A stretch of 33,011 bases of DNA from Alphaproteobacteria bacterium. Its GTDB lineage: Bacteria > Pseudomonadota > Alphaproteobacteria > JAEULF01. Shown here piece by piece: positions 8,390-16,479 of this stretch. The notes under the pieces were generated by a model. The model was not told the DNA's origin. It did not search any database and was given only the letters and a program-made list of their open reading frames with translations. Location: positions 1 to 33,011 of the forward strand of contig JAEULF010000269.1 in the NCBI GenBank assembly GCA_016793965.1, in the 5' to 3' direction. A program made the position numbers and the translations under genes. Positions within the stretch are counted from its first letter, which is position 1. Each line of letters opens with the position of its first letter.

Positions 8390-9967
8390 TTGCGCACCGA
8401 CCGTGTCATCGTGATCGGCGCCGGGATCGGCGGGCTGACCGCCGCGCTGGTGCTCGCGGCGGATGGCCTTGATGTGACCGTCGTCGAGCGCGCCGACGAG
8501 CCCGGCGGCAAGCTGCGCGAGGCAACCCTCGGTTCGGCCCGCATCGATGCCGGGCCGACTGTCTTCACCATGCGGTGGGTGCTCGAGGAGATCCTGGCCG
8601 CAGCCGGGGCGTCGCTCGCTGCCGAGCTGACGCTCCGACCGGCTGCGCTCTTGGCGCGCCATGCCTGGAGCGAGCGCGCGAGACTCGACCTCTTCGCGGA
8701 CATCGAGCGATCCGCGGACGCTGTCGGCGCATTCGCCGGCGCGGCCGAGGCGCGCCGCTTCCGCGCCTTCAGCGCGCGCGCGCGCAGCGTCTACCGCGCG
8801 CTGGAGCGGCCGTTCATCCGGGCGCAGCGCGTCAGCCCCTGGTCGCTGACGCGCGATTGCGGTCTGCGCGGCATCGGCAGCCTGCTGAGCATCGCGCCGC
8901 ATGCGACGCTATGGCAGGCCCTCGGCGCGCATTTCGAGGATGGGCGGCTGCGCCAGCTGTTCGGCCGCTATGCGACTTATGTCGGCTCCTCGCCGTTCCA
9001 GGCGCCGTCGACCCTGATGCTGATCGCGCACGTCGAGCAGGACGGCGTGTGGCTGGTCGAGGGCGGCATGCATCGGATCGCGCGCTTGCTGGCGCGGCTG
9101 GCTGCGACGAAAGGAGCGCGCCTGCGCTATGCCGCGGAAGCGAGCGAGATCCAGCTTGAGGGCGGCCGCGTTGCCGCGGTCCGCCTGAGCACGGGCGAGC
9201 GCATCGAGGCCGATGCCGTCATCGTCAACGCCGACGTCGCGTCCCTGGCCGGCGGCAAGCTCGGCCGCGATGCGGCCGCGGCCGTGCCTGCGATGCCGCG
9301 CGCCGGCCGCTCGCTCTCCGCCGTCACCTGGGCGCTGGTGGCCGAGACCGAAGGGTTTCCGCTGCAGCGCCACAACGTGTTCTTCTCCAGCGACTACGCG
9401 GCCGAGTTCGAGGACATCTTCCGCTGCGCGCGGCTCCCGCTGTCGCCCACCGTCTATGTCTGCGCGCAGGACCGCGATGGCGGCGCGGATCGAGCGGCGC
9501 GCGGGCCGGAGCGGCTGCTCTGCCTCGTCAACGCGCCGCCGACCGGCGACACGCATCCTTTCGACGCCACGGAGATCGAGCAATGCGCGGACCGGACCTT
9601 CGGCCTGCTGCGCCGCTGCGGACTGACGGTTCGCCGCAGGCCCGAGCTGACGGCGGTGACGACGCCCGCAGGTTTCGAGCGCCTGTTCCCGGGGACGGGC
9701 GGGGCGCTCTACGGCCAGGCGACGCACGGCTGGAAGGCGTCCTTCGCCAGGCCGACGGCGCGCACGCGGATTCCGGGCCTGTACCTCGCGGGGGGCAGCG
9801 CGCATCCGGGAGCGGGCTTGCCGATGGCGGCCCTGTCCGGGCGGATGGCAGCGTCCTGCCTGATGGCGGATCGCTCGGGGCGGAGCCCGGCGCGACGCAT
9901 GGGGGGCCACGCTTCGACGCCCGGGTCGCGCCCGGCGGCTACGCCTGGTGGTACGCCGACGCGCTGA
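8390..9967 (+). CDS. crtD: Hydroxy/methoxyneurosporene desaturase (C-3,4 desaturase)
   Basis: About 525 residues. CrtD is an FAD-dependent phytoene-desaturase-family enzyme that introduces the 3,4 double bond in acyclic hydroxy or methoxy carotenoids. The Rossmann motif VIVIGAGIGGLTAALVLA is near the N-terminus and the FAD C-terminal motif GLYLAGGSAHPGAGLPMA near the end. A TTG at 8390 gives the usual short N-terminus (MRTDRVIVIG) with AGGG 6 nt before it. The only upstream ATG (8333) lies inside a PpsR operator and before the likely transcription start. The last 23 codons overlap the crtC coding region in another frame. Confidence 0.88.
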   Translation: MRTDRVIVIGAGIGGLTAALVLAADGLDVTVVERADEPGGKLREATLGSARIDAGPTVFTMRWVLEEILAAAGASLAAELTLRPAALLARHAWSERARLDLFADIERSADAVGAFAGAAEARRFRAFSARARSVYRALERPFIRAQRVSPWSLTRDCGLRGIGSLLSIAPHATLWQALGAHFEDGRLRQLFGRYATYVGSSPFQAPSTLMLIAHVEQDGVWLVEGGMHRIARLLARLAATKGARLRYAAEASEIQLEGGRVAAVRLSTGERIEADAVIVNADVASLAGGKLGRDAAAAVPAMPRAGRSLSAVTWALVAETEGFPLQRHNVFFSSDYAAEFEDIFRCARLPLSPTVYVCAQDRDGGADRAARGPERLLCLVNAPPTGDTHPFDATEIEQCADRTFGLLRRCGLTVRRRPELTAVTTPAGFERLFPGTGGALYGQATHGWKASFARPTARTRIPGLYLAGGSAHPGAGLPMAALSGRMAASCLMADRSGRSPARRMGGHASTPGSRPAATPGGTPTR

Positions 9968-10827
9968 GCGACGACGGGCGCCACGCCCTGTCGATCATCG
10001 CCTTCGTCGGCAGCGTGTTCTCGCCCTACTACGCCTGGGCGCGCAGAGGCGGGAATGCGGAGCCGCTCGACCACTGCGCGCTGAACGTCGCGCTCTACGG
10101 TCCCGGGTCTCGCTGGACGATGACGGAGCGCGGCCGCCGCAGCGTCCATGCGGAGCGCGACGCGCTGGCGATCGGGCCGAGCAGCCTGCGCTGGGACGGC
10201 GCCGGCCTGACGATCGCCATAGACGAGATCGCCGTGCCGCTGCCCGTCCGCGTGCGCGGCAGGGTGCGCGTCATGCCGTCGGCGCCGAGCGGCCTTGCCC
10301 TGGCGCTCGACGGGCGGGGCCGCCACCGCTGGTGGCCGCTGGCGCCATGCGCCCGGGTCGAGGTCGCGCTCGACCGGCCTCGGCTGCGTTGGTCGGGAGG
10401 CGGCTATCTCGACGCCAATGCCGGCGACGAACCGCTCGAAGCCGCCTTCAGCCGCTGGACTTGGTCGCGCGCGGCGCTGCGCGAGGGTGCCGCCGTCCTC
10501 TACGACGTCGCGCTGCGCGACCGCGCCGAGGCTGCAGCGCCGATCGCCTTGCGCTTCGACGGGCGCGGCGGCGTCCAGGCCTTCGCGCCGCCGCCCATGG
10601 CCGCGCTGCCGCCGACGCTCTGGCGCATGCGGCGCGAGGCCCGGTCGGAGAACGCGGTCGGCGTCGAGCGGACGCTCGAGGATGCGCCGTTCTACGCGCG
10701 GTCGCAGCTGACGGCGGAACTGCTCGGCGAGCGGGTCACGGCGATGCACGAGAGCCTGTCCCTCGATCGATTCCGCAGCCCTTGGGTGCAGGCCATGCTG
10801 CCGTTCCGCATGCCCAGGCGCGCCTAG
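9899..10827 (+). CDS. crtC: Acyclic carotenoid 1,2-hydratase; start region apparently frameshifted
   Basis: CrtC adds water to the C-1,2 double bond of neurosporene or lycopene. The family block VAPGGYAWWYADALSDDGRH, then IIAFVGSVFSPYYAWA, is followed by a full-length body of about 309 residues. No ATG, GTG or TTG occurs in this frame near the homologous N-terminus; the nearest is an ATG at 9583, deep inside crtD. An ATG at 9899 is followed by a run of G (9901-9906). It is one base out of frame: one more G would give MGGPRFDARVAPGG. The given length is thus not a multiple of three. A sequencing slip, a true mutation or slippage are all possible. The stop shares a CTAG with the opposite gene. 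Confidence 0.85.
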
Positions 10828-10993
10828 CCGCCGTCGGTCCCTTGGCGCCCTTCCGCAGCGACCTTGCGCCGGTCGTAGCGGCGGAGCTCCAGGAGCTCGC
10901 GCACGCCGAAGGCCAGGACGCCGCCGAAGACAAGCGCCAGCTCGAGCGCTACGACCCAACCCGAGTCCGTGCCGTCCCCTCCCCGTCCGCCAC
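10824..10993 (-). CDS. Small single-span membrane protein after crtB; start region apparently frameshifted
   Basis: A peptide frame ending at 10824 reads DSGWVVALELALVFGGVLAF, then GVRELLELRRYDRRK: one membrane helix followed by a basic cytoplasmic tail. It follows crtB on the same strand, and its TAG stop overlaps that of crtC. The frame has no ATG, GTG or TTG at its head. One extra G in the G-rich run at 10976-10984 would join it to a GTG at 10993, three bases after the crtB stop, giving MADGEGDGTDSGW and about 56 residues. As it stands the open frame could only start at a rare codon such as ACG (10970). Function unknown. Confidence 0.5.
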
Positions 10994-10996
10994 GCC

Positions 10997-12061
10997 TCAG
11001 GCCGTGCCGCGCGCCTCGCGCTCGCGCCTCTCCAGGCGCTCGAACAGCTCGATCACCCAAGCGGCGCGCCCGGCGAGGTCCCACCACCGGATGTCCGCCC
11101 CGGCCGGCGGCGCCGGCGCCGCAGCCACGGCCGCGACGAGGAATCGCGTCTCGTCGAGGGCCGGCACATGCAGGCCGCTCTGGGCCGACAGCGCCGAGGA
11201 GGCGATCCGCGGCAGCAAGCGCAGCATCCGCCCGGCCGGCACGACGGCGCGGCGCGAGACCGAGTCCAGCCCCTGTCGCTCGACCTGCCGGCCGATCTCC
11301 GCATAGAGGTGCCGGGCGGCCTGGATCGCCGGCCGGCAACCCGCCGGAAGCGCCGCAATCCCGGCACCAGACCGCGCATAGAGCGCGTCGGCCGCGCCCA
11401 GCAGACGCCGCACGGTCCGGCCGAGCGCATGGCTGTAAGACGGCGCCGCCAGGAAGCGCTCCGGGTCGATGCCCTCGGCGCGCAGCCAATCGAGCGGCAG
11501 GTAGAGCCGCCCGGCGCACGCGTCCTCGCCGACGTCGCGCGCAATGTTGGTGAGCTGCATGGCGACGCCGAGATCGCAGGCGCGGGCGACCACCTCGGGC
11601 GCGCGCCGCCCCATCAGCACGCTCATCATGGCGCCGACCGTGCCGGCCACGCGCGCGGCATAGGCCTGCAGCTCCGCGAGCGTCTCGTAGCGCCGGCCGG
11701 CCGCGTCCCAGGCGAAGCCCTCGATCAGCGCCTCCGGCAGCGCGCGCGGCATGGCGAAGTGCGCCACCATGGCCGCGAAGGCGCGATCGGCGACGATGTC
11801 GAGCGGCCGGCCCGCATAGGCGCGGTCGAGCCGGTCGCGCAGGCGATCGACCGCTTCGGCCGCGCCGCCGCCCAGGTCGATCTCGTCGTCGGCGACGCGG
11901 CAGAAGGCGTAGAGCGCGCAAGCTGGGTCGCGCAGGGAGCGCGGCAGCAGCAGGGCGGCGGTCGAGAACGTGCGCGAGCCTTGCCGCAGCGCGACGCGGC
12001 AGGCCGCCATGTCGGCCCGGCGGCGCGCTGCGTCGTCCCTATCGAGCCAGGTCGCGTGCAT
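10997..12061 (-). CDS. crtB: Phytoene synthase
   Basis: 354 residues. CrtB condenses two geranylgeranyl diphosphates to phytoene, the first committed carotenoid step. The two Asp-rich diphosphate-binding motifs are VADDEIDLGG and NIARDVGEDACAGRLYLP. The ATG at 12061 lies inside the end of crtI (23-nt overlap), with AAGGTGG upstream, indicating tight coupling of CrtI and CrtB. The C-terminal 60 residues after the catalytic fold are Ala-rich and less conserved. Confidence 0.95.
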   Translation of the reverse strand: MHATWLDRDDAARRRADMAACRVALRQGSRTFSTAALLLPRSLRDPACALYAFCRVADDEIDLGGGAAEAVDRLRDRLDRAYAGRPLDIVADRAFAAMVAHFAMPRALPEALIEGFAWDAAGRRYETLAELQAYAARVAGTVGAMMSVLMGRRAPEVVARACDLGVAMQLTNIARDVGEDACAGRLYLPLDWLRAEGIDPERFLAAPSYSHALGRTVRRLLGAADALYARSGAGIAALPAGCRPAIQAARHLYAEIGRQVERQGLDSVSRRAVVPAGRMLRLLPRIASSALSAQSGLHVPALDETRFLVAAVAAAPAPPAGADIRWWDLAGRAAWVIELFERLERREREARGTA

Positions 12062-13535
12062 CCGGCACCACCTTGTCGAGAATCCGCGCCGAGGAGAGGA
12101 CGCCCGGCAGTCCCGCGCCGGGATGCGTTCCCGCGCCGACGAGGTAGAGCCGGTCGATCTCCTCGCTCCTATTGTGCGGCCGAAACCATGCGCTTTGCCA
12201 GAGGACAGGTTCGAGCCCGAAGGCAGCCCCCTGGAACGACAGGAGGCGGTCGCGAAAGTCCTGCGGCGTCGTCACGCGCGAGGTGACGACCTGCTCGGCC
12301 AGCCCGGGCAGGAGGGTCGCGGCCAAGTGGCGCTCGATCGCCTGCCGGTACGGCTCGGCCTGCTGGCTCCAGTCGATGCCGCCGCCCAGGTGGGGGACGG
12401 GCGACAGGACGTAGAAGGCGTCGCAGCCCGCCGGCGCCAGCGACGGGTCGGTGGCCGTCGGCCGGTGCAGGTAGAGGCTGAAATCCGCGGCAAGCACCTT
12501 GCGCGAGAAGATGTCGGCGAGGAGCGCCCGGTAGCGCGGTCCCATCAGGATCGTATGGTGCGGCACCTCGGGATAGCGCCGGCGCGTGCCGAAGTACCAG
12601 ACGAACAGGCCGTTTGAGTAGCGCGCGCCCTCGATGCGCCGGTCGGTCCAGCGCCTGCGATGCGCGGACGGGAGCAGGTGCCGGTACGTCCACGCCGAGT
12701 CGGCATTGGACACGACGATGTCGGCCGCGATCGTCTCGCCGGACGCCAGCCGCACGCCCACGGCCCTGCCGCCCGCGACCAGGATCTCCGTCGCTTCCGC
12801 GCCGCAGCGCAGCGCGCCGCCCTGCCCCGCGACCAGGTCGGCGAGGCCCTGCACCAGCCGTCCCGTGCCGCCCATCGCCGACCATACGCCCCAGCGCCGC
12901 TCCAAATGCGCGATGAGCGCGTAGATCGAGGCGACGCTGAACGGGTTGCCGCCGATCAGCAGGGGGTGGAAGCTCAGCACCATGCGCAGGCGCGGGTCGC
13001 GCACGTGCTTGGCGACCAGGCCGTGGACCGTGCGGTAGCTCTCGAGCCGGAGCATGGCAGGAACGATGCGCGCCATGTCGCGCCAGGAGCTGAACGGCAG
13101 GTCGCCGAGCTGCTCGAAGCCGATCTTGTAGATCGCCTCGGCCGCCGCCATGAATCGCTCGTATCCCGCGACGTCGGCCGGGGCCAGGCGAGCGACCTCC
13201 GCGCGCATCGCCGCTGCGTCGCCGCTGTAGTCGAAGCAATTGCCGTCGTCGAAGCGGATGCGGTAGAACGGCGCCATGAGGCGGAGCTCGACGTCGTCCG
13301 CTAGGCGACGGCCGCAGAGGCCCCAGAGCTCGTCGAGGAGGAAGGGCGCGGTGATGATCGTCGGCCCGGCGTCGAAGGTGAACCCGTCCTGGCGGTGGAC
13401 GTAGGCGCGGCCGCCGGGCGCGTCGAGCCGCTCCAGCACGGTCACGCGATAGCCGCGGGCGCCGAGGCGGACCGCCGCGGCCAGGCCGCCGAAGCCGCTG
13501 CCGATCACCACCGCGTGCGGCGCGGTCCCGGTCAC
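12039..13535 (-). CDS. crtI: Phytoene desaturase
   Basis: 498 residues, an FAD enzyme that introduces the double bonds turning phytoene into neurosporene or lycopene. The N-terminal dinucleotide motif is VVIGSGFGGLAAAVRLG, followed by GGRAYVHRQDGFTFDAGPT. The C-terminal carotenoid-desaturase signature is LYLVGAGTHPGAGLPGV. The start is a GTG at 13535 that shares GTGA with the bchO stop, with GGAGG about 10 nt upstream. The number of desaturation steps cannot be read from sequence, but crtC, D and F without crtA favour spirilloxanthin as end product. Confidence 0.95.
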   Translation of the reverse strand: MTGTAPHAVVIGSGFGGLAAAVRLGARGYRVTVLERLDAPGGRAYVHRQDGFTFDAGPTIITAPFLLDELWGLCGRRLADDVELRLMAPFYRIRFDDGNCFDYSGDAAAMRAEVARLAPADVAGYERFMAAAEAIYKIGFEQLGDLPFSSWRDMARIVPAMLRLESYRTVHGLVAKHVRDPRLRMVLSFHPLLIGGNPFSVASIYALIAHLERRWGVWSAMGGTGRLVQGLADLVAGQGGALRCGAEATEILVAGGRAVGVRLASGETIAADIVVSNADSAWTYRHLLPSAHRRRWTDRRIEGARYSNGLFVWYFGTRRRYPEVPHHTILMGPRYRALLADIFSRKVLAADFSLYLHRPTATDPSLAPAGCDAFYVLSPVPHLGGGIDWSQQAEPYRQAIERHLAATLLPGLAEQVVTSRVTTPQDFRDRLLSFQGAAFGLEPVLWQSAWFRPHNRSEEIDRLYLVGAGTHPGAGLPGVLSSARILDKVVPDARDLAR

Positions 13536-14443
13536 GGCGCGGCCTCCACGAGCGGCGCCACGTCCTGCGGGCGCTCCTCGTGCGCCAAGTGGCCGAGGCC
13601 CGGCAGGCGCACGATCTCGGCGGCCGGCAGTCGCGCGCGCGCGATCTGCGCCTCGTGCGGGCTGATCGTCCTGTCGCGCAGGCCCACCGCCAGCACGAGA
13701 GGCGGCTTGAGGTCCGGCAGCGCCCGAGCCAGTGGCTCCAGGTCCCATCCGGCCATCATCTGGAAGGCAGCGGCGACATGGGCGGGCGACCGCGCGAGGC
13801 GCGCATAGAGCGCGATGCCGGCCGCGTCGAGCGTCGAGCCCGTGTCGGCGATCAGCCGCGCCACCACGCGCGGGCTGGCAGCGGCGTGGCAGGCGAACAG
13901 GCGCGGCACCAGCCGACTGCGCGCGCAGAGCCGCGCGAGCGGCGAGAAAAGGTGGCCCGGCAGGCCGCGCAACGGCAGGAGGGCGCCGTTAAGGCTGAGG
14001 ATGCGCCGCGGCGCGATCGCGCCGTCGAGCCCCATGCGCACGAGGATGGCGGCGCCGGCGGAGTGGCCGACGACGACGGACGGCGCCGCACCGAGCGCGC
14101 GCAGCAGCGCGCCGAGCGCGGCGGCCATGCCCGGCAGCGTCATGCGGCGCAGCGGCAGCGCCTGCGAGAAGGCGTGCCCGGGCAGGTCGGGCGCGATCAC
14201 CGTGAAGCGCTCGGCCAGGAGCGGCGCGAGGCCGCGCCAGGAATGGGTCGAGGCGCCGGTGCCGTGCACGAGCAAAGCCACCGGGCCGCTGCCGAGCTGC
14301 TGCACATGCCAGCGCAGCCCGTCCGCTTCGACAAAACGGCTGGCGTCGCGCAGCGGCCAATCGCGACCGTCGCTCTCCCACGTCAAGCTGCCGCTCACCT
14401 GATGCACAGACGCAGCACGTCCGTCCCTTCTGCGCCGCGGCAC
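13532..14443 (-). CDS. bchO: Alpha/beta hydrolase BchO (Mg-chelatase-associated)
   Basis: 303 residues with the longest start. BchO genes accompany bchI/bchD in purple bacteria; a role in Mg insertion is proposed but the reaction is unknown. The oxyanion segment LLVHGTGASTHSW, nucleophile elbow GHSAGAAIL and C-terminal LPGLGHLAHEERP give a complete Ser-His hydrolase signature. The family N-terminus (WESDGRDWPLRDASRFV) begins about residue 21, so a later start is likely: GTG at 14407 or 14398, or TTG at 14386 with AGGTGA before it. The stop overlaps crtI. It is separated from bchD by three Calvin-cycle genes on the same strand. Confidence 0.9.
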   Translation of the reverse strand: MPRRRRDGRAASVHQVSGSLTWESDGRDWPLRDASRFVEADGLRWHVQQLGSGPVALLVHGTGASTHSWRGLAPLLAERFTVIAPDLPGHAFSQALPLRRMTLPGMAAALGALLRALGAAPSVVVGHSAGAAILVRMGLDGAIAPRRILSLNGALLPLRGLPGHLFSPLARLCARSRLVPRLFACHAAASPRVVARLIADTGSTLDAAGIALYARLARSPAHVAAAFQMMAGWDLEPLARALPDLKPPLVLAVGLRDRTISPHEAQIARARLPAAEIVRLPGLGHLAHEERPQDVAPLVEAAP

Positions 14444-14444
14444 G

Positions 14445-15326
14445 CTAGCGGCCCTGCGCCTGCTTGCGCCGCTCCATCAGCCGCCAGATCATCGGCGTGA
14501 AGATGAGCTGCATCGCGAGGTCCATCTTTCCTCCCGGGCAAACGATCGTGTTGGGCCGGGACATGAACGAATCATGCAGCATGGAGAGCAAGTAAGGGAA
14601 GTCGATGCCGCGCGGGTTGGCGAAGCGGATCACGAGCATGCTCTCGTCTGCTGACGGGATGTGGCGAGAAATGAAGGGATTGGACGTGTCGACCACGGGC
14701 ACGCGCTGAAAGTTGATGTGCGTGCGCGAGAACTGCGGGCAGATGTAGTGCACGTAGTCGTGCATGCGGCGCAGGATCGTGTCGGTGACGGCTTCGGTGC
14801 TGTAGCCGCGCGTAGCCTTGTCGCGGTGCAACTTCTGGATCCATTCCAGGTTGATCACCGGGACGACGCCGATGAGCAGATCGACATGCCGCGCGACGTC
14901 GGCGCTGCCGATCGCAGCCGCACCGTGCAGCCCCTCGTAGAACAGCAGGTCCGTCCCCGCGGGAACGTCTTCCCAAGGCGTGAACGTGCCCGGCGGGCAT
15001 CCGCACTGCTCTGCCTCCGCTTCGTCATGCACGTACTTGCGGCGGCGCCCGGTGCCGCTCTCGCCGTACCGGCGGAACAGCGCCTCGAGCTCTTCCAGCA
15101 GGTTCGCTTCCGGGCCGAAATGGCTGAAGGTCGCGCTGCCGCGCGCCACCTCCTCCGCCATCCTTCGCTTCATCGCCGCGCGGTCGTAGCGATGGAAGCT
15201 ATCGCCCTCGACGAAGGCAGCGTCGATACGCTCACGCCGGAAGATCTGCTCGAACGTGCGCATGACCGACGTCGTGCCGGCACCTGACGATCCAGTGATG
15301 GCGATGACCGGGTGCTTGGCGGACAT
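14445..15326 (-). CDS. prkA: Phosphoribulokinase (prokaryotic, octameric type)
   Basis: 293 residues. It phosphorylates ribulose 5-phosphate to the RuBisCO substrate ribulose 1,5-bisphosphate, the Calvin-cycle-specific step. The Walker A loop is ITGSSGAGTTSVMRTFEQIF. Substrate and catalytic segments FVEGDSFHRYDR and LLFYEGLHG and the block VVPVINLEWIQKLHRD are all intact. The length matches the bacterial class I family. The start at 15326 removes a long non-conserved upstream open frame and leaves a 14-nt gap from the fbp-like gene. bchO begins right after its stop. Confidence 0.96.
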   Translation of the reverse strand: MSAKHPVIAITGSSGAGTTSVMRTFEQIFRRERIDAAFVEGDSFHRYDRAAMKRRMAEEVARGSATFSHFGPEANLLEELEALFRRYGESGTGRRRKYVHDEAEAEQCGCPPGTFTPWEDVPAGTDLLFYEGLHGAAAIGSADVARHVDLLIGVVPVINLEWIQKLHRDKATRGYSTEAVTDTILRRMHDYVHYICPQFSRTHINFQRVPVVDTSNPFISRHIPSADESMLVIRFANPRGIDFPYLLSMLHDSFMSRPNTIVCPGGKMDLAMQLIFTPMIWRLMERRKQAQGR

Positions 15327-15340
15327 GCGGCGCCCCGACC

Positions 15341-16411
15341 TCAACCAGTCGCGCGGAACAGGCCACGTGCGCTGAACAGAGGCGCATCGCCGTCCTGCTG
15401 GTGGCCTTCGGAATGATAGGCCTCGACGCGCTCCACCTCGTCGCGCGACCCGAGGGCCAACCCGGTGCACTGGTGCAACTTCGTGGGAACGATGTCCAGC
15501 ACGCGACCGCACCCGGTGCTGGCCCGGCCCCCTGCCTGCTCGACGATGAAGGCGAGCGGATTGGCCGCGCAAAGAAGCTGCAGATGGCCCTCACGCGACG
15601 CCTCGCCGCGGTCGCTGGGGTAGAGGAGCATTCCGCCACGCAGCAGCAGGTGATGCGTCTCGGCGACGACCGAGGCCACCGAACGCGCATTGAAGTCCCG
15701 GCCGCGAGGCCCTGCGCTGCCTGCAAAGCATTCGTCGACATAGCGCTTAGCGGCCGGCTCCCAGAAGCGGCAGGTCGAGGCATCGACGGCGAGTTCGCGC
15801 GCCTCGGCCGGCATAAGGATCGCGGGGTGAGTCAGCATGAACTCGCCGGAGGCGGGGTCGAGGGTGAACCCATGCACGCCCCTGCCGACAGTCATGACCA
15901 GCACGGTCGAGGGGCCGTAGAGGGCATAGCCGGCGCACGCTTGACGCGTACCGGGCTGCAGGAAGTCAGCCGCGGTCGGATCCGCGGTCGCGGATGGTGC
16001 GCGCAAGAGTGAGAACACGCTCCCCACCGTCAGGTTCAAATCGACGTTCGACGATCGGTCGAGCGGATCGACGGCCAGCAGGTACTTGCCACGGATGCGC
16101 CCGGCCGGCACCCGAAAGGGCTGCTCCAACGCCTTCGAGAGGATTCCGGCGAGCAGGCCGCTCCAGTCGATCGCCTTGAGGAATTGGTCGTTGGCAGCCA
16201 GGTCCATGTCGAGCTGCGCCTCTCCGTGCGCGCTGGTCGGCTGCGCCGCGCCGACTGGAGCGCCGAGCCGGCCGTAGGCTGCGAGATTCGCCACGGATCG
16301 GCACGCTTGCGCCACGGCGAGGATCAGCTGGTCCAGGTCTTCCTTTGCGGACGGAAGGCGGCACCGCTCCCCGATCAGGAACTGCGCGAGCGTCACGCGG
16401 GCACCGTGCAT
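15341..16411 (-). CDS. Class I fructose-1,6-bisphosphatase homologue with altered active site
   Basis: 356 residues. The fold and order of motifs are those of class I FBPase (GEAQLDMDLAAND, DPLDRSSNVD, GGMLLYPSD, NPLAFIVEQAGG). By alignment to pig FBPase from memory, several key residues differ: the metal ligands Glu97-Glu98 are Lys93-Ala94, Glu280 is Ala282, Gly122 in DPLDGSS is Arg119, and substrate-binding Tyr244 and Lys274 are Ser244 and His276. Asp115 and Asp118 (DPLD) remain. The start has AGGAGA about 8 nt upstream. Position between prk and cbbY is that of cbbF, but activity as a normal FBPase is doubtful. No symbol is given for that reason. Confidence 0.88.
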   Translation of the reverse strand: MHGARVTLAQFLIGERCRLPSAKEDLDQLILAVAQACRSVANLAAYGRLGAPVGAAQPTSAHGEAQLDMDLAANDQFLKAIDWSGLLAGILSKALEQPFRVPAGRIRGKYLLAVDPLDRSSNVDLNLTVGSVFSLLRAPSATADPTAADFLQPGTRQACAGYALYGPSTVLVMTVGRGVHGFTLDPASGEFMLTHPAILMPAEARELAVDASTCRFWEPAAKRYVDECFAGSAGPRGRDFNARSVASVVAETHHLLLRGGMLLYPSDRGEASREGHLQLLCAANPLAFIVEQAGGRASTGCGRVLDIVPTKLHQCTGLALGSRDEVERVEAYHSEGHQQDGDAPLFSARGLFRATG

Positions 16412-16479
16412 GCGGCTTTCTCCTGGCTCCCGGGCGCATCCCGTGCCGTGCCGGCGCGGGCCGCCGCGAAGCGCGAACG

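Noticed and set aside
9583-9898. crtC starting at the ATG 9583
   Set aside because: This would overlap crtD by almost 390 nt and add over 100 residues unlike any CrtC; the conserved N-terminus begins near 9901.
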